This document shows positions 10,093-19,918 of a stretch of DNA of 64,000 nucleotides, piece after piece (the stretch's first letter is position 1; each line of letters begins with the position of its first letter). The notes below the pieces were generated by a model. It ran no database searches. It was not told the DNA's origin and worked only from the letters and a program-made list of their open reading frames with translations. The stretch covers positions 187,417 through 251,416 of the forward strand of contig JADDTR010000027.1 in assembly GCA_015345905.1 (NCBI GenBank). The letters run 5' to 3'. The position numbers and the translations under genes were made by a program. The stretch comes from Aotearoamyces nothofagi (lineage: Eukaryota > Ascomycota > Leotiomycetes > Leotiales > Tympanidaceae).

Positions 10093-11468
10093 ATTGCCAG
10101 ATGGCGGAGTATTCCGGGGTAGAGGCGGCGGAGGCAGCGGAGGCGGCAGGGAAGGCAGGCAGGCACGTGCCCGGGGCCTAGCGATCGCAGTGGTTTCCGG
10201 GGGAGGACGGGGAGCGGGAGCGGGAGAGGGAGAGGGAGAGCGAATGGGAGTGGGAGCAGCTCTCGGTAGAAGGGATGTCGGTCTACTCGTCTGTCTACCT
10301 GGGCCAGGGAAGAGACGGAGGTCGGGCAGGCCTCGTCGGTCAGGTGACGCCCGTTCGGGGAGGGCCAGAGGACAGGGGCCGGGCGCTCCAGGGCACAGGG
10401 AGTCAGTCGGACTGGCGGTTATTGCTGGTCGTCGTCGGCGGGGCACGTGAGAGACTCTGCGGAGGATGCTGCAGGGCAGGTGCAGAGGGACATGAGCTGT
10501 GGCAATGGGATAAAGCTTCCCTTAGTAGTAGTCGAGTCACCGTCCAGTCACAGTCCCGTCACAGTCATACTTCCCGGGTGGGGAAGCTCGCGATAATGCA
10601 TGCGATAAGCTGCCGCCGAGCGCGGAGCTTTTATCGCTCTTCTCGCCCGAACTTCCAGGCACCGCGACCTTGCCGCGCCGTGGCCGGGTGTAACCATCGC
10701 ATTGTCGTGCTGCCTGAGGATGCCAGCTAGCCATCTAGCCATTTGCTGTACATAGTAGGCCCATGGGCCCCAAACAACATCGGAACCGATTGAAACGTAA
10801 GGACGGCCGCTTTTGAGAGATGGGCTTAGTACAGGGAATTTAATGAAGCGGCGAGGCAATTTGTAAGGTAACGCTACCTAATTTAACACTCCCAATTATA
10901 CCAACTATCGACATATCACCAGAAATAACATTACCAGACATAACATTACTAGAAATAACACCACTAGAAATAACATCACTAGAAATAACATCACTAGAAA
11001 TAACATCACTAGAAATAGCATCTCAGAATAACATCGCCAGAAATCCCACAGTCGATCGGATATCGTTGCGATAACCGGCAGTAAGTACGGCGGGGCACAT
11101 GGTAAGAACTTCCGAGCCTCGAGAGCCGCCGAAGGGAGAAATGGCTGACACCACTACACGATTCCGTCATACGGAGCAGTCTCTGCGAGTACGGAAGCAC
11201 TGTAGTGTAGTGCCCCTTCTCTAAGCGGTCGGTTCCTATCTTGTGCATTGTATTCATTTAGATCCATCATATTTCTACTTCTAGGGTGGTCAGTTGAAGC
11301 CTTGCTTACGATTGATCCACTGAAATGTGTGCCCGTTCATCGTCAACCGCGCGACAGCGAATAATGCAGGCCAGTAGTAAATGTTGACATTGCATCTTTG
11401 ATAACGCCAATATATTACATGCTCGTCATCGTAATCTTGTCTACCTAGGTACCTAGTTATTGGATATT
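10093..11468. promoter_or_regulatory. ALT upstream region and minisatellite-bearing spacer
   Basis: No gene is seen. Bases 10093-10500 are purine/G-rich on the + strand, with repeated GGGAGC and GGGAGA blocks at about 10210-10260. They form the likely promoter of the alanine aminotransferase gene, which is read leftwards. From about 10870 the sequence turns AT-rich and contains a 15-bp minisatellite, then the downstream region of rpn7. Confidence 0.55.
10921..11038. repeat. 15-bp minisatellite, about eight units
   Basis: The consensus unit is AGAAATAACATCACT. Six 15-bp units run from 10921 to 11010; three at 10966-11010 are identical and the earlier ones differ by one to three bases. Two 14-bp degenerate units follow to 11038. 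The array is direct, without spacers, so it is a minisatellite and not a CRISPR array. Confidence 0.95.
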
Positions 11469-13051
11469 CTATGCCCGTTCACTGCCCCTTAGTCTAACCG
11501 CCTGCCCATACTTCTGCAACTTCGTAATCAGCTGATCGCCTTGCTTCACAACATCGTTGTACTGCTTGTTCTTGCTGTCTGGACGGTTCGTCTCGATGAC
11601 ACCCTTTCCCGTAACACGATCGATGGTGCATGGGATTCGGTCAGCCGCAATAAATTTTGCAAGGTCACTGTGATAGTCAGTACGAGCTGAGCGACGTCTG
11701 CGAAAATAATACATACCGATCAAGGAAATCAACAGAAACACCAAAGTCGTTGGCCATGCTCTCAAGACCAACTACACGATAACTCTGGAGAAGTTGCTGG
11801 TAGGCTCGAAGGCGCATCTCTCGGACGAACCATCCTCGGTGCTCGTACAGGTATCGGTCTTGACTGAGGAATGCAACTTCGACTGCAGCCAAGGCACCGA
11901 AGAAGGATCGGTAGCTTCCGGTGTACAGACTGCTAACTAACTGCGCTAGAGGCGAGAAATCAATTGCTACTTCTAGCTCAGGTTGATCTGACGAGGATCC
12001 GAGGGTTGTCAAGTTGACAGCAGCCTTGGCTGGTGCAGGTGTTGCTGAAGAGTCAGCATCCTTCATCTCCTCATCTGCACCTGGGCCTGCTGATAATGCA
12101 CCCGAAAGAGCCGAAAGCTTGTCTTCTCCGTCACCAAGGATCGCTTTGATCTCTGGAGCATCGACGACCTTGGACTTGAAGTCTACGCGTTTCAGTGAAA
12201 CAGATCCTGCAAGAACGGAGTATACAACGAGAGATGAGTATGAGCACAGCTCGTAGCTGGTGAATGTAGAGAGACTGTCGAGAAGAAGAGGAGCGGCAAG
12301 GTTGTATGATCGAACTGTGAGGAGATAGAGTCCCTGGTATGCCTTTAGACGATTTCGGCGGTCCCAGTCTCCACCACTATCCACCAAAGTCTTTGCTCGC
12401 TCAACATGCTTCTTAACTAAGAGCTTGTCCCCGTAGAATAATCCCATTCGAATGATAGCGAGAACGAGATCGATTTTTGACCCTAATACTCCCGTCTTTT
12501 CAAATACGTCCTCATAAGCTGCAATGGCCCGGTCCTACATCACACGCATGTTAGCTGGATGTTGATCCAAATAAAAGAGGATGAAGATATACCTTGTCGC
12601 CGACTCGGGCCCAGAATTCAGCCTTCTTCCCTCTCGCAGCTTGAACTTCCGTCTCCCCAGCCTTTTCCTCAGCCTCCTCTTCCTCCTTCTGATAACCCTC
12701 CAATTCCACATCATTTTCTTTCTTTAGCTTCTCATACAGTGCCTCGTCCCAAGGCAAGTCGACTTTTGGTATTGAGTGTTTGCTAGCCACCAAGCCTGCA
12801 GCACTTGGTTTCCGTGCCAGAGGTTTAACTGGTTGTGACGATGTGCTTTCGCTAGATGCATTCAGAATCCCCTCTGTAGGATGTGCCAGATATCGGTAGA
12901 GAGGTGCCATCTTATGTTCTGTGATAGCATCTTGAAGGCTTTTAAGGGACACTTGCTGTGCAGCTTTCGTGGATGAAGGGTTCGTGATAGTGAATATGTG
13001 CTGCGAAAGCGGTAGCAGTGGCCACTTGACGTATAGAGGATCTGAACCCAT
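11469..13051 (-). CDS. RPN7: 26S proteasome regulatory subunit Rpn7
   Basis: Rpn7 is a PCI-domain scaffold of the proteasome lid. Exons are 13051-12593, 12534-11717 and 11667-11469, with introns of 58 and 49 nt, and encode 491 residues. After an N-terminal segment (DPLYVKWPLLPLSQHIFTI) comes a charged helix rich in Glu and Lys, then the Rpn7 helical-repeat region containing DRAIAAYEDVFEKTGVLGSKID and AYQGLYLLTVRSYNLAAPLL. The PCI domain starts near residue 345 and includes EVAFLSQDRYLYEHRGWFVREMRLRAY. An acidic Ala/Pro-rich insert at about 287-342 separates the two parts, probably a surface loop. The C-terminus carries the expected winged-helix portion (CTIDRVTGKGVIETNRPDSKN). Only 324 bp separate its start from that of the divergent cap methyltransferase gene. 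Confidence 0.96.
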
Positions 13052-13375
13052 CTTGGGCTGGTCTACGGGATTTCTGGGAGAGGGACCGGCGACGGGAAGT
13101 TATATGAGAGTATTCAAAGTTAATTTAAGAGACCTGAGCTGTTGTGATATAGTAATCGGATGGAGAGCTCAAGCTCAAGGCGACAGACTAGCGTCGCGTT
13201 GCTAGCGCGAGGCCAGGCGAACAAGGCTCAAGCTCTTCTTCGTACTACATGGTTACACTATTCTACAATACAATACAACTCAACGAAACACATAAGTACG
13301 GAGAGAAAAGAGGTTTTGCATATTTGTTTTGCCTAGTTAGATATCGTGCTTCCATACACCATTAATCCACTCGCT
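13052..13375. promoter_or_regulatory. Shared promoter of RPN7 and cap methyltransferase
   Basis: This 324-bp gap between two divergent ATGs must contain both promoters. I see no Rpn4-type GGTGGCAAA proteasome element, and no gene. Confidence 0.6.
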
Positions 13376-14851
13376 ATGGCGTCGGATGATGCCCCCGTTG
13401 AGGCTCAACCTCAGCCTTTTAACGCAAGCAAGCTCGAGCCTGCAAAGAAACGCAGAAGATCACCCTCGCCATCACGATCAACCCCAAAGCGGTTGCGCTC
13501 AGCCTCGCCTTCTAGTTCCTCAAAAATCCCCGAATCTTCAGAACCGGAAGCTCCCAAGCGAAAGCGACCTACAGGACGTGCTCGAATCACAGATGCAGAG
13601 CGTGAGACTATTCGGCAAAGACAACTCGAACGTGAAAAGGAGCTCGAAGCTGCCAATGCACCAAGGGGAATTCAAGATGCTGTTCGTCAGCATTACAATG
13701 CAGTTCCTGAACGAGGTCGAGACTGGCGAAAAACGGATAGTCGGATTAAGGGCTTGCGAAGCTTCAACAACTGGGTGAAGAGCACAATCATACAAAAGTT
13801 CTCACCTTCTGAGGATTATACTCCTGGTGCACAAGAACGCGGTGGAATGGTATTTCCTGGGGGACCGACTCCAGCATCAACTAAGGGTCTATTGGTATTG
13901 GACTTAGGCTGTGGAAAGGGGGGAGATCTACAGAAATGGCAGCTAGCACCGCAACCAGTTGACCTTTACGTCGGACTAGATCCAGCTGATGTCTCCATTG
14001 AACAAGCTAGGGAGAGATATAGGCAAATGAGAAGCCGAGGTGGCGGAGGGCGAGGAGGGCGTGGAGGACGTGGAGGTGGCTACAACAGGCCGCCGCCTCG
14101 ACTTTTTCATGGCGAATTTTTTGCACAAGATTGCTTTGGTGAGTCAATTGAGAAGGTCCCAATTGTGAGGGAGGTGGGTTTTGATGCTTCCGGCGGCCCT
14201 TCACGGTTTGGGGGTGGTGGCTTCGACGTCGTTAGCATGATGTTCTGCATGCATTACGCATTCGAAAGCGAGGAGAAAGCTCGTGGGATGTTACAAAATG
14301 TCGCTGGAGCACTGAAGAAAGGTGGACGACTCATCGGATGCATTCCCAACTCGAACGTCTTGAGCGACAAGGTCCAGAAGTTCAACGCGCGCATTGCTGA
14401 GAAGAAGAAAGACAAAGAGAGCAAAGAGGATACAAAGGCCGATGACAAAAACGAAGATGGAGAAATTGAGGATGGCGAGGCTGAAGAAACTGCTGAATGG
14501 GGCAACGACATCTACCGTGTCCGCTTCCCAGGCAAGACCCCCGAAGACGGCATCTTCCGTCCACCATATGGCTGGAAATACAACTACTTCCTCCACGAGG
14601 CCGTCGAAGAAGTCCCCGAGTACGTGGTCCCATGGGAAGCTTTCCGTGCTATTGCCGAAGATTACAATCTCGAAATGCAATACCACAAGACCTTTGACGA
14701 AATCTGGAAGACGGAGAAAGACGACGAGATACTAGGGCCGCTCAGTGAGCGTATGGGTGTTCGGGAAAGGGGTCATGGTCCACTTCTCGTTAGCGATGAG
14801 GAGATGGAGGCAGCGAGTTTTTATGTAGCATTCTGCTTCTATAAAGTCTAG
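13376..14851 (+). CDS. ABD1: mRNA cap guanine-N7 methyltransferase
   Basis: This nuclear enzyme transfers a methyl group from S-adenosylmethionine to N7 of the cap guanine. The single exon gives 491 residues from the ATG at 13376; the apparent start at 13346 is a GTG. Residues 1-85 are disordered and basic with Ser-Pro and Lys-Arg clusters (KKRRRSP, PKRKRPTGRA). The core begins at HYNAVPERGRDWRKTDSRIKG. The SAM-binding motif is LDLGCGKGGDLQKW (DLGCGKGG at 176-183). Later motifs are FDVVSMMFCMHYAFESEEKA, GGRLIGCIPNS and PPYGWKYNYFLHEAVEEVPEY. Two inserts stand out: a Gly/Arg-rich RGG tract at 219-240 inside the catalytic fold, and a Lys/Glu/Asp-rich segment at about 341-375. It is divergent from RPN7. 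Confidence 0.95.
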   Translation: MASDDAPVEAQPQPFNASKLEPAKKRRRSPSPSRSTPKRLRSASPSSSSKIPESSEPEAPKRKRPTGRARITDAERETIRQRQLEREKELEAANAPRGIQDAVRQHYNAVPERGRDWRKTDSRIKGLRSFNNWVKSTIIQKFSPSEDYTPGAQERGGMVFPGGPTPASTKGLLVLDLGCGKGGDLQKWQLAPQPVDLYVGLDPADVSIEQARERYRQMRSRGGGGRGGRGGRGGGYNRPPPRLFHGEFFAQDCFGESIEKVPIVREVGFDASGGPSRFGGGGFDVVSMMFCMHYAFESEEKARGMLQNVAGALKKGGRLIGCIPNSNVLSDKVQKFNARIAEKKKDKESKEDTKADDKNEDGEIEDGEAEETAEWGNDIYRVRFPGKTPEDGIFRPPYGWKYNYFLHEAVEEVPEYVVPWEAFRAIAEDYNLEMQYHKTFDEIWKTEKDDEILGPLSERMGVRERGHGPLLVSDEEMEAASFYVAFCFYKV

Positions 14852-15650
14852 AAGCTTTTAAGAAAGAACACGTAGGATCATTTTCTAGTTGAAATTCAAT
14901 TTAGTCCCGAGCCGTCCCTAAGAATGTAACTCCGACTATCCATATCACGCCTCCTGACAGCTTAAAGCCCGTGTACTCGAGTACGTATGCATGACATGTA
15001 TGTCTTGAGAGAATATCAGTGCCCCGCTTCAGTGAGGCCCGCCTTGAATACTACACCAATCCAATCGCCTCTGTCACACTACAGTTGTGGTACTTGGGCT
15101 CTCGAAACGCCTTGAATGGAATGAGAACGCTTGACGTGCAATGAGCAAGCTATAGACTAGTTCCTAACTCTCTAGTCAAGGCGAGCTCGTGGCCGAAATG
15201 TTCCGACGTATATGTACAATGCCCATCGGTGGGATTGGGACGAGGCGAATATTAAGGTAGTTAGATGAACATTAATCTCTATGAATTGCTACAGTTTACG
15301 CCCCATTTCCTGTATCCATTTTTTGCCCCGTCCCAAGCCCACCGATGGACATTGTACCAACAGTGCCAAGAAATTTAGAACCAGGGCATGCATGTGCTTG
15401 GCAGCTTAGCGAAAACTTCGTCGCCGACGGCGGATGCTTGACGTGCGTGATTAAGAATTAAGGTTATTTCCATCGCAGCACAGCAGCAGGAGCGACATCG
15501 AACAAGATAGAGATAGATAGTTATTAACGATTAAATATATATTTTATTCGCAAGAATTTATATACAAGAATAAGCGCAACCCAAAGACTCGCAGAGCAGG
15601 GTATCTATGCAAAAGTGGACAAAAAAATTATGTATCAAAAAGAAAATCGT
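14852..15650. other. Convergent 3' spacer, no gene seen
   Basis: This spacer separates the convergent cap methyltransferase and MFS transporter genes. It is AT-rich near 15500-15650. No RNA gene or coding sequence is recognised. Confidence 0.5.
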
Positions 15651-17516
15651 CTATGATTTAGATTCAGATTCCTCCGATTTAGATCCATCGGTCGATGTCT
15701 TTCCCGTCTCCTCGTCATCGCCAGAGTACGCGAACCTGGAGCGCTTCCGAATTTCCGCGCCGTAGAAGTAGAACCCGTAAGGAATGGCACAGCAGGCGAG
15801 ACTGATGAAGGCCAACAGGCTCGATGCCCATTGGTCTCCCAACCGTGAATACATTTGCTCCGTGAAGAGGACGACAGCCGCACCCCAGAAGGACCGTAAG
15901 AATGTCTTTGCAGCAAGTGCAGACGCGGCTTGGTGCTGGTATGAATCGACAAGATAGTTGTTTGCAGCGTTGTAAAGGAAAATGAAGCCAAAGCCAACTG
16001 GAAACCCGCCCATTGCTGGACCGCCCCAGCTAATAGAAGGGTAACTGGTCCAGGCGAATATAAAAAGACCGATTGGGATGAACCAGCAAGATATCATCAT
16101 AGGGACGAGACGAACTTCTGCGGGTGGCTTGCCATCATGTTTGATACATTGCTTCAGATAATGCTTATTGACAATCGGTGCACAGAATGCGCTAGCGAGG
16201 ACACCGACTGCTAGAGGAATGAACATTAAGCCAGTTTTGCTAGCAGAATAGCCTTTCCCTTCTTGAAAGACGATAGGGTATCTGCCAAATTGTTATTAGT
16301 CTTCTGTCTATACCAGATAATGTAGAGTGAACAGGGCAACTTACGCGACGAAGAACATGTAAAGTAAGCCATACAGAACAGACATGTAGAGTGAGACCAG
16401 GAAGACAATGAGCTCTCCAAACAACAGCTGCAATGGCCGAATTAAGAATTCCATCAGTCGCTCGCCGAAAGGTCGAAGATCGAAATCTTGCTCTGTCACA
16501 TAATTTTTGCCCGTATCCTTCCTTAATTTCTTTGCCCGGTTGGCTAGAATAGTTGGCGCATATGTCTCCGGGACAGTGAAGGTAATCAAAAACCAAACTG
16601 CACCGGCAAGGATAAGCTGGATCCAGTAAAGCCATCTCCATCCTTTGGCATCAGACAGGAATCCACCAACTAGAGGACCAATTGCCGGGCCGATGAAGGG
16701 AGCAGCAGAGAAAGCGGCCATAGGTACACCGCGCTCCTCTGTCCGCCAAAGATCGGCAAGAGTTCCGCCAACAAGAGTCATAGGAGCAGAGAATGCAATT
16801 CCATCGATTGCTCTGCAGACCAAGAGGGTTTGAATGTTCGTAGCGACCGCACATGGAATAATAAAGATAACAGCAGCAAGGAGTGTAGTGCCATAAATAA
16901 CACGGCGTCCGAGGACTTCGGAGAGTGGAGCGAAGGCCATAGGGCCCAGGCCAAAACCAACCACGAACACCGTGATACTGACGAGAGCAACCTCCTCGGA
17001 TACATTGAACTCCTCTTCAACCCCAAGAAGATCTGCTGTAATTACGCTAGACGAAAAGGCTACAACAAAACAAGTCACCGCTACGACCATGGTGCAATAC
17101 CACTTGTATGGTTTAGACCAGTTCTTGGGGTTCTCAGGGTCATTCGGCTTGAACGTCACGAGGTGGGCAGGGCGGCCATCAGGTCCGTCAGGGCCAGGGA
17201 TCTCTCCTGAGGGTTCCTCCGTGGTATACTCGGCAAGGTTTGCATCCACCGTCATGGTCCGGTAGGGCAGATTGATATCGAGGTCTGGGTCCCTCGACAT
17301 CTCCTTGTGAGGCCGCAACGATTCTCGCAGAGACTCGCGCGTAGTGGTTCGGTGGACCCGGCTGGTGCCACTCGACATTTTGCGTAAATGTGTCGGTGCA
17401 TGCGAGATAGATGCATATTGCTTTTCCTGTTTCTCTGCAGCAAGCTCCGTCATGGTGTCGGCCGTGGTCGTGCGCTCGACGGCGCCGGGCTGCTGTCGAT
17501 CTGCGTCGTCCGCCAT
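15651..17516 (-). CDS. MFS multidrug/polyamine-type transporter (DHA1)
   Basis: This is a major-facilitator exporter. Two exons, 17516-16345 and 16281-15651 (intron 63 nt), encode 600 residues. A hydrophilic N-terminus of about 135 residues precedes the first membrane helix ([20 protein letters not shown]). Twelve membrane segments are expected. The loop after helix 2 has [13 protein letters not shown] (motif A type). The [15 protein letters not shown] and [16 protein letters not shown] stretches are typical of drug:H+ antiporter family 1, as in the fungal polyamine/fluconazole-resistance exporters. The segment preceding helix 1 ([18 protein letters not shown]) is a hallmark of this fungal group. 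Helices 8-12 are in exon 2 and end with a Ser/Glu-rich tail. Substrate cannot be told from sequence. Its upstream region is GC-rich with several GATAAG/CTTATC-like sites, and no biosynthetic cluster surrounds it. Confidence 0.92.
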
Positions 17517-19918
17517 GGTGAAGGTAGAGAGAGTCCAAGATAGACCAGAACAAGTAGAGAGTCGGAGGTATTAATAGGTAAGCTCGACTGTTGACAAAGG
17601 AGAGGAATGAAGGAGGAATGCAACCGCCGAGTGAGTGACTTGGGAAGAAAACAGACGGTACGCGGACGAGGGGGCTGGCGTGGCTTTATACAGAGGCATT
17701 TGCGCCGCGGGCGTCCCATCTGCAGGGATCGACCTGAAGTGCATTATGAAGAATCCCAAGCCGTCATTCGATTCGATATCGGAGCTTCTTCGTAGATGAC
17801 AATGGGTGCGAAGCTCTGCAAGAGGCCAAAGACGCGGCACCGGCTACATGCCTTTGCCGAGAACCGAATTATCGCCGAGCTACGATAGGCGAAGCGCAGG
17901 CAGATCTTATCGCGGCCCACCGAATGGAACGGGTAGAGCCGTGATTGGCCGACGGGCGAGGGCGATAGGGGCGGTCGAGGACAGGCGAGGGTTCGCTTGG
18001 GGGGCCTGAGGGGTCCTGAGGCATTGTTCAGGCATTGCTCAGGCATAGCAGAGGCATTCTTCGGGATCGGGCAGGGGTCGGAAGGGTCGCAGGGGTCGCA
18101 GGGGGCGCAGGGGGCGAGAGAGGCGCTGGGAGGCCCAATGGGGCGATAAGACGTGGAAGAAGTGGGAGAAGCGCAGGGAAGTGAAGAAAAGATTCAGGCC
18201 GGCGCGCTGCGTTGCCGCCCTGGGTTGCCGCCAAGGCCAATAGGCTCCACCGGCCCCACCGGCCCCACAAGCCTTTTTTTCCTGCGCAAGGCTTAGTCGC
18301 TGCGAGTCGTGGTCCCCGTCACGTGATTCCCCTTGCGCCGCTGCCGCGCTTTGCAGCTTCCCCCTCGCTGCAGCCAATGAAAAACCTTTCCGGGTCTCGG
18401 CGTCAGGCAGCAACTCCTGCTCTGCCCGGCCCCGTGTTGGTGCCTTACCGCCCGGGACGTGCTTGGCGTGCTCTTGACGTGCTTGACGTGCTCGACGTGC
18501 CCATGCGCTGGGACCAGCACCTTGTCGCTCTCTCGGCGATACCGTCACTCGTGGCCTCGATGAAGTATAAATATCTTCAAACTACTACAGTCTGACCCGC
18601 AGCGTCAGGTAAGAGAAACTGCGCCGCCCGTCTCCTTTTCTCGCTTTCCTCCTTTTCTCCTCTTCTCGATTACCTCTGTAGAATGGCATTCACCGGTGCA
18701 GGAGATGCTGCTGCTACAGTAGCAGTCCATGAGAAGAAAGAAGGGCGCGTGGTTTGCCACTTTGAAAAATGAGTGCTGGCTGTTCCATCGCCGCTCGAGA
18801 GATGGCATCCCTGAGGTTTCGAACATCAACCTACAGTAGGCAATCTTTGCGCATGTCTCCCATGTGCCAGCTGCAGGAGTTGCAGTACATACAGTGCATC
18901 GACCCCTGTATCCTCGGAAAAGTCCGTGAGCCTCGTATTATAGGCATGATGACTAATCACCTAGTTCTAATCTGAGCTCACCTCATACCAACGTTTTGGA
19001 TGGAGCGAGACAGGCTCTAGCTAATCCAGAGTGTCTGCCCATACCAACATCCATCGCAATGGCAAAGAAACGTATGGCATTCTCTCCCAATTCCTTCGCC
19101 GCTTGGCTCCCTTCTCGCACTCTGCAAGAATAATCCAGCTAACGCCCGATCCTTTTCTGCAGCAAAATCACGCACTATTGCGGTCCGTCTCGTCTCAATG
19201 GCTTTGACAGGCTACTACAAGACCCTCGTCCGACCGAGAACACATCGTCCGCTAAGCATGCTGAAATACGATCCCGTTGGTACGTGTTCGGCCTGACACT
19301 GTGATGGGATGCTTATTGCTCCCGTTCGTTGACTTCCGGCTAACATTTGACTTGGGTAGTCCGGAAGAAGGTCTTGTTTCTAGAGCAGAAGCGTGGTGGA
19401 AAATAGGATGCTTCAATCTGGGCGTGAAATGTGTTTGATAATCCATGGGTTGATGAGTGTAGGGGGGACGATTTGCTCTACTCTATGATGAGAGGCTCTC
19501 ACAGGCGGAGGGCAATGTGAAGTTATTGGATGTACAACAAAGACGCGGTTTATATCACACGGCATTGCGACATTCACAGGAGTTAGGGTATTAGCATCTA
19601 TGTTCTGTTATAAGCAACTATCAACAAATGGGCAAACACTGCTAAGCAACCTAAATGTAGTCCGTCGTTTGAGAAGAATAACACGATTTGGCCCTCTGGC
19701 AACCAACCACCTTGATGACGACATCGATATTAAAAGGATGGCCCATGAAGTCACTATTTTAGGACATGTCATGCTGTTTGGCCAGTATTCTTCTCCCCAA
19801 TCCTCGATTTTTGGCACATCCCACCAAACCGCGCATCTACTAATGAAAGCTAACAAACCTGAGCCTTGGAAATATCTCATGTTGGCTCGCCATTGAAAAG
19901 GAATTCATGCCGGAATAC
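17517..19918. other. Long gene-poor spacer with GC-rich repeat island
   Basis: The left part is the promoter of the MFS gene. Between about 17900 and 18560 the sequence is GC-rich with short imperfect repeats: GGGGTCGCA/GGGGGCGCA units near 18070-18115 and a CGTGCTTGA-like array at 18456-18502. From 18600 to 19918 composition is ordinary and leads into the 3' end of the coiled-coil gene. The open frames at 18039-18548, 18212-18595 and 19600-19896 have no recognisable motifs and are not called. Confidence 0.55.
18456..18502. repeat. Imperfect 10-bp GACGTGCTTG repeat
   Basis: About four to five units of GACGTGCTTG and close variants stand in direct order. The unit contains the ACGTG core that several bZIP and bHLH factors bind. 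It lies about 940 bp upstream of the MFS transporter start. Confidence 0.7.

Noticed and set aside
9470-10450. 326-residue + strand frame rich in Gly, Arg and Glu
   Set aside because: It is antisense to ALT exons 1-2 and intron 1 and is kept open by the GGGTGA and GGGAGC repeats; no ordered domain.
10921-11038. CRISPR array
   Set aside because: Units are 15 bp, contiguous and without unique spacers, in a eukaryotic genome; this is a minisatellite.
15651-17516. Secondary-metabolite cluster around the MFS transporter
   Set aside because: Neighbours are the cap methyltransferase, Rpn7 and a coiled-coil gene; no backbone synthase, P450 or cluster regulator is present.
18039-18595. Overlapping frames on both strands in the GC-rich MFS upstream region
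   Set aside because: Both are Arg/Ala/Pro-rich products of GC-rich repeats with no conserved motif.
19608-19896. 90-98 residue frames on both strands after the coiled-coil gene
   Set aside because: No start context, no motifs, and they mirror each other on opposite strands; not supported as a gene.
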